DNA from: Imbricaverruca yamaguchii
Lineage: Eukaryota; Arthropoda; Thecostraca; Neoverrucidae
Reading direction: 5' to 3'
Length of the DNA: 64,000 nt
Assembly (NCBI GenBank): GCA_034440575.1
Contig: JAOTOL010001147.1
Coordinates: 228,501-292,500, forward strand
Shown piece by piece: positions 34,901 to 46,300 of this stretch. Below the pieces are notes generated by a model. The model was not told the DNA's origin, did no database searches, and was given only the letters and a program-made list of their open reading frames with translations. Both the position numbers and the translations under genes were made by a program. The first letter of the stretch is position 1; the number at the start of each line of letters is the position of its first letter.

Positions 34901-35624
34901 AACATTAATTATCCTTTACGGAAAACACTATGTCCCTTTTGTCACTAAACAACTCAATGGTTCTGTCAGGATTATTTGACAACCAACCGTTCAAACGTCT
35001 GGCTTGCTTTAAATCAAGCACAAGAGTGCTGATTTTACTCAACTTGGATTGCATTCCCATAATAGTACCTTGTGATGTTATGCAAAGCTAGTGTTAGATA
35101 TCGCCATTTAATGAATTTGCATGCCTCTTATTCCGAATTTTTCGTACCTCTATTTGCTCATCACACGGCACGTCCAGGCATTATTGCATTATACGTAGAT
35201 GCTACATACGATAACAGTGGCGACTGCGCCATACGTTGCAGTTTTAACATTCAACTTAGAAATAGACGCGAGGACAAAACGACACTACCAGTTAGTCTCC
35301 GCGAAGCGTGGGACCCCCCGCCCTCCCCTCCCTCCCTCCGATGTTTCCGTCTCTGGCATCGGGCAGGTTGGCGCCCCCAACCCCACCCCCACCTCATCCC
35401 CAGTATGCCGATCGGCACGCCGCCGCCGCCGGCGGCCGCTCACCTGCTGCATGGGGTACATGCGCTCATCATAGTAGTCGCGGAACTTGTTGGGCAACAA
35501 GATCTGGAACGTCTGCTCGTCTTTGCCGGGAATGAGGCCGCGCCGAGAGCACAGGTCCTCCTCCTCACGCCGCAGCTGCTCGTACAGGCTGCCCAGGTCA
35601 GCGTCGGCGTGGCCGTGAACTGAC
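31871..35624 (-). CDS. TMEM67: meckelin (TMEM67/MKS3), 3' part, five exons
   Basis: Meckelin is a multi-pass membrane protein of the ciliary transition zone (MKS module) with an extracellular cysteine-rich region; it gates membrane traffic into cilia. Five minus-strand exons encode its C-terminus: 35624-35444, 34734-34606, 32940-32838, 32598-32456 and 31951-31871. Phases agree at every junction and all introns are GT-AG. The peptide shows the family signatures S-V-H-G-H-A-D, EEEDLCSRRGLIP, FRDYYDERM, NKFLSLFIEH, DVDYTVKDK, GVFYND, a hydrophobic TM stretch after YGNECALTVFDILLF, and the conserved end KKTLVDERFL, followed by a stop. These match the vertebrate meckelin C-terminus in order and spacing. 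About 155 codons are present out of roughly 1000 in the family. The exon that should precede 35624 (ending in the family's Y-I-H-G-R) was not found in the window. Codons are GC-rich at third positions and the frame is intact, so the gene is probably functional and continues upstream. Confidence 0.93.
32195..32342. mobile_element. 148-bp MITE-like element in meckelin last intron
   Basis: Terminal inverted repeats of 31 bp: ATTGGCGTCACAAATAGCTT and following at the left, with its complement ending TATTTGTGACGCCAAT at the right, about three mismatches. The interior has no coding capacity. It sits between the last two meckelin exons without touching splice signals. Confidence 0.85.
32456..32598 (-). 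CDS. TMEM67: meckelin exon (C-terminal transmembrane segment)
   Basis: 143 bp. Starts with the last two bases of the split Asp codon after a TCCGCAG acceptor and ends at Lys with a GTCAGT donor. It encodes YGNECALTVFDILLFC and the rest of a long hydrophobic helix. Confidence 0.93.
32838..32940 (-). CDS. TMEM67: meckelin exon (DVDYTVKDK block)
   Basis: 103 bp, beginning in phase 0 after ATTTTGCAG and ending one base into the Asp codon of F-Y-N-D at a GTAAGC donor. It encodes the conserved D-x-D-Y-x-V-x-D-K and M-D-V-E-F segments. Confidence 0.93.
33290..34585. repeat. 21-bp minisatellite in a meckelin intron
   Basis: About 60 units of CCGCCGTACTCCCACCCACAG with variants (CCACCGTAC, CAGCCGTAC, ACTACCACC, and three shortened CACAACC units). 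The unit is 7 codons without stops, so long Pro/His/Thr-rich plus-strand and Gly/Val/Trp-rich minus-strand frames appear; they are not genes. On the transcript strand every unit gives GGGTGGGAGTACGGCGGG, which can form G-quadruplexes. The array nearly fills the intron between exons 34606-34734 and 32838-32940. Confidence 0.95.
34606..34734 (-). CDS. TMEM67: meckelin exon (NKFLSLFIEH block)
   Basis: 129 bp, 43 codons, phase 0 at both ends. Acceptor ATCAG before an ATG codon; the donor is GTCAGT after the His codon. The 5' part (a G-G-G-A-G-G-D stretch) is variable in the family, so the exact acceptor is less certain than the donor. A minisatellite begins about 15 bp inside the following intron. 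Confidence 0.85.
35297..35440. repeat. C-rich low-complexity intron segment
   Basis: Runs of CCCTCCCTCC, CCCCCAACCCCACCCCCACC and GCCGCCGCC next to the donor of the 35444-35624 exon. G-rich on the meckelin transcript. Confidence 0.8.
35444..35624 (-). CDS. TMEM67: meckelin exon (intracellular region, EEEDLC block)
   Basis: 181 bp. Acceptor CTCAG before the first base; the exon starts with the last base of a split Arg codon, then S-V-H-G-H-A-D. It ends after two Gln codons at a GTGAGC donor. The intron just past the donor is G-rich on the transcript strand. Confidence 0.9.
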
Positions 35625-36753
35625 CTGAGGTCAAGCGGCCCGGATCAGTGCCGGGATAAGATCGCTCAAGTCGGGTCAAGGCCGGGCTGAGGGATCATCC
35701 GAGATGGTTCCACTCTGGAGCGAGCACCGGCCTGAAGCCATCGCATTGGGTCATGTTTGGGCAGGCTCGCCTTGCGACTGTACACTGGCCTTCGATTAAG
35801 AAAGTCGCATCACCTGTATCTTATTTAGAAATATATCAGAAATTAATACTGAACTTAAAGAAACTAATTCGACCACGGATTTCACCTGATGCCGATGTAA
35901 ATAAGGATTGGCATCGCAATATCTTCCCCGGCGGAGCGTCGATTGCAGTCTCACATAAAAAGATTAAAGGAGTACGGAAAACCAGTTTATCCATGTACAC
36001 CGGTACCAAAAGCTGTCAGATCAAGAGCGTGATCTGAGCAAGTTGGCTCTCGATGACCCGTTAAAAGATGTTTCCTGTTCTGTTGTGATGGATATTTTTT
36101 CGACACGTTGCCATATTTTTCAAGAACATGGCTGTCATGGCAGCCGAAGTTATTTGGGCTCGGCCGCCATTAATGAGCAGTCTATCCATGGAAAGTGCAG
36201 CCCACAGGTCGGCCAGGTCGTTTCTGAGTCATGGTCATTTCGAGCTCCAACCGATTTGAGACGTAACATAGTGCTGTCTGTGTGCTCTTAAACGGACAGC
36301 ACTTTATGCTAGATATTGCAGTTTTGTGGCGGCATAACTTAGTCATTTAGTCATACTGCATAGGTCACGTAGCATCCATAACTTAAGTCATTTAGAAATA
36401 GAAGTGCGTGAACGTCAGTTCAGGCGATGAGCTATAAGTGACAATGTCGGTTCATTTAAATGACAAAAGTGGGAATAACAACGTTTGCATAAGAATGCTA
36501 ATGACTGTTGAACATCGCGGATAATTAAAATTCCAAAAAGAATTTGAGAAGCTGTCCCGACTTAACAATGTCAGACTCATCCTCCAGCACTTCCCGAAGA
36601 GAGACAGAGGTACGTCCGAAGAAACGTCTCCGTTCGAGGGCAAGCTGGGGACATGGGACCAAAATGTGTCGCACCGACATTGGAGCGACCGTGTTCTATG
36701 CGTATGCGGTGTGCGGTGTGCGGTGCGCGGTAGATTCTCGCAATTGTGACCTG
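35625..36753. other. no exon recognised upstream of meckelin fragment
   Basis: I looked for the preceding meckelin exon here on the minus strand and did not find it. Small frames on both strands have no recognisable motifs. Confidence 0.4.
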
Positions 36754-36921
36754 GGGGACGAGTAGCCTAGGGGTAAGTTGCTCGCATCACAATCGAAAGG
36801 TTGTGGGTTCGAGTCTCACCTGTCGCTACTCTTCGCCCGCGATCAATTGGCGTGACAGATTGGCGACGCTTCATGACTCAACGGTCGATGTGTCGTAAAA
36901 CCAATAACCAACCAACCAATG
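36754..36921 (+). mobile_element. tRNA-derived SINE with target-site duplication
   Basis: The 5' head has a Pol III A box TAGCCTAGGGG (36763-36773) and B box GGTTCGAGTCTC (36806-36817) at tRNA-like spacing, with a paired T-arm stem GTGGG/CTCAC. The acceptor stem does not pair, so this is a SINE head and not a tRNA gene. The tail is AAAACCAATAACCAACCAAC. Direct repeats GTGACCTG flank it (36746-36753 and 36922-36929), read as the target-site duplication. Confidence 0.8.
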
Positions 36922-36939
36922 GTGACCTGTCGTCCTTGC

Positions 36940-37700
36940 CTAGCAGGGCATGGACGACAGCGCAGGACCGTCAGGCACGGCGGCCGGAGGGACGGCCACC
37001 GAGGAAAATCCATCGCCGTGGAGCTGCTCACGCAGCTGGTGGCCCAGCAGCAGCAGCAGACTGTTCTGCGGCAACAACATATCGCCATGCTCATGTCCGA
37101 CAGTACGCACCATGCTCACGTGCGTACTGTCCGTCCGCTTGAGCTTCGGGTACGGCGCCGGTGACCGTCACATAAGTGGCTCGGCTGGCATAAGCGCCGC
37201 TGAAGGACTTCGCAGAGGTAGCAAGTTGTACTGCTTGCTGACCGGTATCGGTCTCCAGCACGCGGAGCAGAGAGCTGCTCTGTTGGCCGCCATGGACGAC
37301 TGGACTCGGGTGGTCCGGTTCGGCCTGCTTATTCCCGAGGATGCCAGGATGGAGGCGGTCATGACAGCGATGCAAATTCATTTGCGCCGTCAGCGGAACA
37401 TCGTCATCGACCGTCGGGACTTCAACGCCCGTGTCCAAGGACCCAACAACACGTGGATGTGGACGCCAGATCACACCGGGGGCTTCAACGACGTGAAGAA
37501 GGCGCCTCTTTCGATGCTCATCCCGGACTTTACGTCACCTCTGGGCTACGTCGCGGAAGGGGAACCTACACACAATCCCGGTCGCCCTGTCTAGGGCCCC
37601 GGTGGACTACCGGCAGAAGATGAAGTCGAGAAAGACGCGTCCCGCCAGATCGCAAGCTATTCAGATAGCCACCGAAGTATAGGAAGACGGATCGCAGGTG
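36940..37700 (+). pseudogene. retrotransposon gag-like fragment
   Basis: The plus-strand readings include ELLTQLVAQQQQQTVLRQQ, a Gln-rich coiled stretch typical of LTR-retrotransposon gag N-termini, and then, in another frame (36950-37594), LRRQRNIVIDRRDFNARVQ, which resembles the gag segment [LI]-R-x-Q-R-N-x-x-x-D-R-x-x-F-x-x-R-x-Q. Frame changes near 37015 and 37160 show decay. It lies in opposite orientation to meckelin. I cannot assign a clade. Confidence 0.55.
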
Positions 37701-38720
37701 TCCCCATTCAAAGATGCAACGCTGAAGGTCCTGGCAGCTGACAGTGTGTCGTGACAGTGACAGTGATGACAGCGAAACAGTGCGTCGCACCAAAGGAAGT
37801 GTTCCTGGCTGGACTTCCAAGACAATAAGTCCCAGCCGAACCCCCTGCCGCGGCCCTACTGGGGTGTCCGACGAGATCCGGTGTTGGGCGGTAGTCTGCT
37901 TGTCTGTGGACAGGGTGGACACTTTTAACACTTGCTTTCAGTGTTTCTCCCAGAGGCGATTTTGGTACATTTGTACGTACCGATTCAGAATGTTTATTCA
38001 GATTCTTAGACCGCTCTACAATTTTGTCCGCGCCCGGCACTTGAAGGTTTTCCCTTTGCAAACAATTCACTATCTTCAAAGTCAACTATGGCAAACTGAA
38101 CCAAAATTATTGCCATCAAACAATCACAGTTTCTTCAACAAGTTGCTAATCTGAGAGTCATATCTGTTATCGTCCCCCCGTAGCAGCGTTCGTGGGAGGA
38201 GCGCTTTCCCGTCCGCCGCAGATGGCGCTGTCGTCAACTCGGCGGCGGACCGCCGCACTGCGCTGAAGTAACGAACTTGACGATGGTAGATGAGCAATGA
38301 TCACTTAGGGCGACTACTTCCAGTTCGCACCACATAGAGACGTACTATACTCCTCTGATGCTCACAGTGTCCGTCAGTGGGAAACGTAACATTGCTTTAT
38401 ATTCCACCAAGATGAATCCTTGAGCAAGCTGACTCACCTAGATGATGGCAGCACGGTCAACACTTATTTACAGCTTGCTTGCATGCTGTAAAGAAGCCTC
38501 TTCGGTCGTTACCCTGGGTATGCTTCGAACCTGTTCAATTCCTCCTTGCATTCAACGTGGAGGCAATGGTAGGTCATACCAAAACGTCCAAAGTACATCT
38601 CCGACCAGATACCACCTATCAAGAGATTAGCGATACATGCTTCTACAGGTTATTTTATTCCATTTTTCGACGGGAAGCACTCGTGGGGACCAAAGCGACG
38701 GCAGCTACGGCTGTGGCCAC

Positions 38721-39181
38721 CGGATAAATTTGACCAGCAGGACGTCTGTGATGTAAGCCACGTTCACTGCGGCTGCGACGGCAATTGTCGTTGACAAAAA
38801 TGTTGAAGGCAGAAGTGCATGTGACTGTATCAAGTTTACGCCAAGCCGGTCTTCACTGCCTGACCGAGACAGCGCCGCTGCAATCCTCTCTTGACGCCTA
38901 ATTCCTAGGAGCGTGGCCGTCCAAGCGGTGAGAGCTGCCAGGGTTGTCAACTCCACCGCCAGTTCCGTCCACTGAATATGACGGGGAACACCCGTCTTGA
39001 GCGACACCACCCGGCATTTGTCCAGCTTGACCTGGTTCGTTTGCTTGCCGTACGGCGACTCAAAATCCATCTCCCCAGGGATGCACGCGATATCCAACAA
39101 CTCTGCAGACTTCTTGGCGTTGAAGCTATTGGTTGGCGCCGTGAAAACTCCGCAACACCGGGCCGCCAATCCGGCGGCCAC
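38721..39181 (-). pseudogene. retropepsin-like retroelement fragment, minus copy
   Basis: The minus-strand frame contains SLKTGVPRHIQWTELAV, TATLLGIRRQERIAAALSRS and NVAYITDVLLVKF. The same order of blocks occurs on the plus strand at about 39462-39830 (SLETGVPRH, GCRRQDGREG, ALSRSSDEGRL, NMAYIIKVLSVQF), so the two are homologous inverted copies. The plus copy has V-V-D-T-G-C just before the RRQ block, the layout of a retroviral-type aspartic protease (D-T-G then a hydrophobic L-L-G). Here the D-T-G position reads L-T-A, so this copy lacks the catalytic Asp. The assignment to protease is an inference from the motif; the homology of the two copies is directly visible. Confidence 0.6.
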
Positions 39182-39278
39182 ATGCTGTCGCTGCGGTCAC
39201 CCGGTCGGACAGACCCGGTGACCGCGGCTACACACGCCGACCACAGCGCAGCACAGCGCAGCAAACCACTCTGAACAC

Positions 39279-39830
39279 GTGTCGCTGGCCGCGCTTGACG
39301 CCACCCAGCAAGCAATCGGGGACGAGGAGGCCGCCCGTCTGCGCCGTCGTGCTGACCGGGTCGTGAGAGTTCTCGTCGCGCCGGTCATCAACTCCAACTT
39401 TCAGAACTATACCAAGTTGGTGGACGTCTGGCGAGACGCAGCACGGCAGCAGGCGCACGCAGCCGAGCCGGACAAACACCTGCTGGCGTCGCTGGAGACT
39501 GGCGTGCCCCGTCACACTCGGTCGACAGCGCGTACACTGAAGCCGACACCGACTGACACCAGCCATGGCAGCCGTCGTCGACACCGGCTGCCGTCGCCAG
39601 GACGGCCGAGAGGGCATTCCGGTGGCGTTGTCCCGGTCAAGCGATGAAGGCCGGCTTCCCCTGAACATGATGCCGTCGAAGACACATGCTTCAACAGTTG
39701 TGTTGACTATATGCTTGGCGCCGATACCGCCATTGCGGTGAACCCCAAGTGCCGTCGGTGCCGTTCTGACTGCAGCGAACATGGCTTACATCATAAAAGT
39801 TCTGTCGGTTCAGTTTTTGAATCGGCCACC
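39279..39830 (+). pseudogene. retropepsin-like retroelement fragment, plus copy
   Basis: An open frame 39279-39647 ends in D-K-H-L-L-A-S-L-E-T-G-V-P-R-H and then loses similarity. A second frame continues from about 39565 with V-V-D-T-G-C (D-T-G at 39580-39588), a block shared with the minus copy, a stop at 39739-39741 and the shared NMAYIIKVLSVQF block. So this copy keeps the presumed catalytic triplet but is broken by a frameshift and a stop. About 62 bp around the T-G-V-P-R-H block are roughly three quarters identical between the two copies. Function in a live element would be polyprotein processing. Confidence 0.6.
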
Positions 39831-39839
39831 GCCGCAGCC

Positions 39840-40998
39840 GTTGTCGCCATGATTTTGCATGCGTTTTGCCCGAGAAGAGAATAAAAGAGCCTTTGAAAGC
39901 GTGTCGTCGTACTCCACTGACAACTGACGTGGTCGGAGGTGGACTAATAGATGCAGATCTAGGAGTACTTGCGTGCCTTCGCTGTTCACATGTTGAATGA
40001 AAGGAAGTATTAAGTGAGCTCAATGCCATACCCAAAATGGCCCACAAAACGGCGTTGGAAAGTATACAGACAAGGTGCAAAGGGGTCTGCACCGCACATT
40101 CTTATAGGTGAGTGCTTAAAGAGCCATTCTTATTGATTGAATCTAAAACCATATTGCGTTCCCCATTGACATACTCCTTACATCGGACTGCAACTGGTCC
40201 CTCTGCACGCGACGCGAACCGCAAATAGCCGTCTCAAGTGATCGATGCGCCTTAGCCGTCTTAACGTTCGCTATTTCGCCACGAGGCGGCCCGCTGTGGG
40301 ATGGTGACGCGCCGCCGCCGCTGCCACCACCGAGTCGCCACATCTACGCCGGACGGGAACAGTCTTACGACCGCTATTGTGTGGTGACTATAAGACATGG
40401 TCGCCAGGTTATCTACGACGCGTTGGAAAGCAACAGAAGTTTCGTGATGTCTAGCTTCACTGGCATAGTTCGCTTAAAGGACCGCGAAATATCCACAAAT
40501 TCGCCAGAAGCAAAGGCTTTCAGGGCCGAGTGCAGCCATGTTCATCGGGAAATTTGGGAGTCTGACCACATATTTGGAATCGACGGACGAAAACACACCA
40601 GAAATGTCTTTGGGAGCGACACATTTCGAGAAGAAAAAAGCAAACGGTGGTCACCCTGGCTGGCCGCGACTGGCAGGGCCCGTAGGTGCCCTAGGCTCAC
40701 CAGCCCATAACGGTGGGCGGCGACTTTGACAAGGACCAGGCTGCGAATGCGCACAGCCTGCTGGAGTTGTGCATTCGCCACGGACAGCGAACGAAAGCGT
40801 GGACAAGACCGACGGTGGGTAGGCCAGTGAGTCAGCCATGCGAGGACGCGGGCCTCGTCATCACCGGTGATCGACAACTGGTTCGTGGGGCGCACTTAAC
40901 ACAATGTGCAGCCAGACAACCTAGCATTGCCAACTGTGTCGATATCTCGTGCTGTCGTATCTCAGCGATATCGCGCACTCGCGCGACGTATGGTTTGC
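39840..40998. other. no gene recognised
   Basis: Overlapping small frames on both strands (39691-40092 minus, 40381-40710 plus, 40542-40895 minus) without motifs that I recognise. Confidence 0.4.
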
Positions 40999-41009
40999 GG
41001 CTAGGTGTC

Positions 41010-42760
<1,751 letters not shown>

Positions 42761-42764
42761 CTGT

Positions 42765-43385
42765 TCTGCTGAGTATCGTGGAAGCTGACTGGACCGGTGC
42801 TGATGGTGTCCCTGATGAGCCGTCCCTACTTAACACCGTTGGAGCTGGCCGAACTGTGATGGTGGCGTCTCTGTCGAGCGGTCCTTGCTGACTACTGCGG
42901 GAGCTGACTGGACAGGTTCTGGTAGCGTCCCTGCCGAGCCTGAATGCCGTTAGAGTAGCGAACCAGTACTGGCGGTGTCACTGCTGAGTCACCTCTACTG
43001 AGTACCGGTGGAGTCGACCGATCGATGCTAGTTGCATAAGGACCGAACGGTTCCTACTACGTAACGGGGAAGCTGATCTGACCAGTGTTGGTGGCATCCC
43101 TGCTGAGCAACGCCTGCTGAGTGTGGGGGTGCTGGCCGGCGACGCTGGTGGCGTACAAACCATGCGGCCCCTACTATGCACCGTGGGAGCTGGTCCTGGT
43201 GGGGTACGCGCCGAGCGGTTCCTACTGAGTGCCGTGGGAGCTGACTAGGCCAGTGCTGGTGGCGTTTCTCTCGAACCGCCACTACTGGGTACTGGGGGAG
43301 CTGACCGGACCGGTGTTGGTGGCGTCTCTGCTGAGCGGCCTTACTGAGCACAGGTGGAGCTGATCGGCCGATGTTGGTCATGCCG
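42765..43385. repeat. minisatellite, about 60-bp unit, roughly ten copies
   Basis: Units follow GGAGCTGACTGGACCGGTGC, TGGTGGCGTCTCTGCTGAGC, GGCCCTACTGAGTACCG with substitutions and small indels. The minus-strand frame 43028-43381 is a repeat reading. Confidence 0.85.
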
Positions 43386-46300
43386 ATGATAGTAGTGTCC
43401 TACTATTTCTGTGGTATCGCTGTAGTGTAATGGTCATGGTAGGACGGTTCCAGATGTGGAGCGAAACGCCGAGTTCGCGTGTGAACATCAGTTTGTTTTT
43501 TTTTGGCGTCTGAATCGTACTGCATGTCGTTAACCGCTAAGAGTAAGTAGCCCTGTGGACCACTTGGAATAGTGTTTGTCTGTTGCGGTGTTATTTAATG
43601 CGGGATATTCACCACCAGATTTCAAATACGTCTGGATTCGTAGTTGTTAATGCGGAAATCGAATCGAGTTTTGCCGAACTTTAGCAATATTTGCTGGATT
43701 TTCACTTATTCGTCTTTGAGAAGCATTGCAGTCAATTTTATAAAAAGTCCGGTTCGAACAATCTTTGAAACAAAACTTGGCATCCTGTGCGGTTTCAGTC
43801 TGCTATTTTCTTTGTCTTTCGGCGCTAGGTGCGTCAAGATGGCTAAAACTAGGCTGAGGTTCGTCTATTTGTGCAGAATTTCAGATAGTGTTCAAAACAT
43901 GACAATAGTGATACACATGCGCAGAAATGAAAATGCCCTGCACGCCTTATTCGCGATGCTAACACCACAGGAAATAAAATATCTATCACTTTCTAGTTCC
44001 CTCTGAATGTAAAATGAATAGCGATTCAAAACACGATGTTCATGTGGACGCCATCAGTCATGGCATCTCTCCCCAAATACGTGTTTCACAAAACAGAATA
44101 TACATTCCGTGTTGAGGTTAGCATATTGTTGCGCGATAAATATCTTGTGTAGTCTTATCATGTCTCATCAGAAAGGGTCATTATAACATAGTGATCATAA
44201 TGGTCATATGTTCCCGATCATTATGTTCTTGAAAGTTCAATATTTGCAAGCGAGGATATGGGAATCCCAACTTCGTCTCGATACTATACAAGAAGAGTGA
44301 ATACGTGGATTATAGATACAGGTGTGAAAACGAAAGCTATTTATATAAAAATTGAAATCGGGTACAACTTCAGCTATGCTATTTGTTTCTTGGTTTCTAG
44401 TATATCATTGGACCGATCAGTATTGGTAACCTATTGGTGTGACATAATGCTGCTTCAGGTATCGTCGCATCCTCTCCGCTGGTGCCAATCGATTGCTGCT
44501 CACATGACGAGCAATAAGGGGCGTACTGCTAGACTGTGGGCTACGCCAACGGAGAGAGTTGGAAATATCGGAACACAACAGTCAGGTTTTGAGGTTGATT
44601 CAAATTAGTCAGGTCCTGCAACGAGCCGGCGACTCGTAATGCGGGGCTTAGAGTTACAAGCACGGTGTGATGGCTGAAGCAAGACTATTGAAATTATGGA
44701 TGCGTTAGGCATGCGGCCGAGCCAGGTGGTGAATCTGCGAGCTCGGGAACGGATCCAGAAGCCTGGCGGGATGAACTTTCACAACAAATCTCCGATTTAT
44801 TTTCCTTTAAAAATTATTCGATTTTTTAACCGCTGATATTCCTAAGATTTGTTTGATACCATATTTATCATATATAATGTTGCTAGACTTCGAGAAAATA
44901 CAATCTTATTGCACAATATAGGAAATAATCGGTTCCTAGAGGAGAGGGGGAGTGGCGGAATGCCTGCAAACACGAGTCCATGGCTATTCAGGGCGCTCGC
45001 AATACCCATGGATCTGATATAACTATGACTAAATAAGCGTGTGTCCTTGTTAGCACTTCATTTACTCTCCTGCACCATAAACATTCACAGAGCATGGGAG
45101 GATATAGGGAATAAGCATAGGAGCATGTGTGAAATGTGAAATGTGCCCCTTTGGCTGGATAGGCCAGAAGGCTCGAGCAGCGTTGGAAAAGTGGCCCTTT
45201 TTTGGAACTTTTGCAATCCAAAGAATTATACACTCCGGAAAAAATACACTCCTTGCATTGCTGGATGAAGACATACTTAACTAGCAAGACAGCTAGATGT
45301 CATTATACAATAGTGATAACTTGGGTGGAGAAGAAGATTCAGTCATACTGGGTCCCCTACCACATGAAGTTTCCAGGATAATTGAGGATAATACACATTT
45401 GTTATTTTGGGTCATCTGTAGGCACATTCCAAGAGGAGGCAGGAGTGGAGCCGAAAATGAGATGCCAGCCAGATTGGAAGAATATCAGTTTGCTAGCATG
45501 CACAAGTACGACATATGTCAATGCATGACAAAATATGGATCACTGCAGTCTGAATATGATCTTAATGCCACTGAACATTCCATCTTCCATATCATTCTAT
45601 AACATTCCATTTGTGCATGTGCGATTTCTGGTGAGGTGCAGGTGAATTAATAAACAGCCACCAATGCATTCATGTGTATGTTCTCAATTTGTGGATAAAC
45701 CTCAGAACAGAGTCCAGATGTGCCCAGAAGAATGTATGGATGAACACCAAGAGCTAGAGTGGCATCCACACAACTGGTAAGCCACAAAGTGTAGCACTTC
45801 CCCCAAATCTCCAAAATACTGGTGGATATGAGCCATGTTTTGCTACAGCATAGGAATTGTCATGGGCACTATTACTTTTCCACACATGCTTTACACACAT
45901 TTTGCCTCCATGAACCATACAAAGGTATTAGGTTTGGCTAAGTTATGCTATGTTTTTTTTTGTAAGTTATCCATTTATCAAATTCCTTTCAGAATCATTC
46001 AGGATTATAAAATAAAGTTTTTGAATTTAAAAAAACACTCGGGCTAGCATAGGCTGTTTGGTTAGAATAGGCCATTTACTTTTAATTTGTTAAAGGAAAA
46101 AACTGCTTAGAAAATTTGTATTAAAAAAGGCTTTCTTGTATCCAGTTAGGCTGCAGCTTTTATTCCTTTTTAACATCACATTTCATGGTATATTTCCCCA
46201 ACCAAACCCGAGTCACTTTTTTGGTGTCATTTTGCTACCCAACTGCACTTGCCAAAAATGTGAGGTCACATCATGTAAGTACCTACATTATGAACACATT

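Noticed and set aside
36544..36643. Possible minus-strand meckelin exon (a LREVLEDESDIV reading)
   Set aside because: It does not match the expected family segment before Y-I-H-G-R and lacks convincing splice sites.
38721..39181. First read as an upstream meckelin transmembrane exon because W-x-E and helix spacing looked similar
   Set aside because: The same blocks occur in inverted orientation at 39462-39830 with a D-T-G motif, so it is retroelement-derived.
43644..44006. 120-codon plus-strand frame with hydrophobic stretches
   Set aside because: No recognisable family, AT-rich random composition and no splice or promoter context; left as unannotated.
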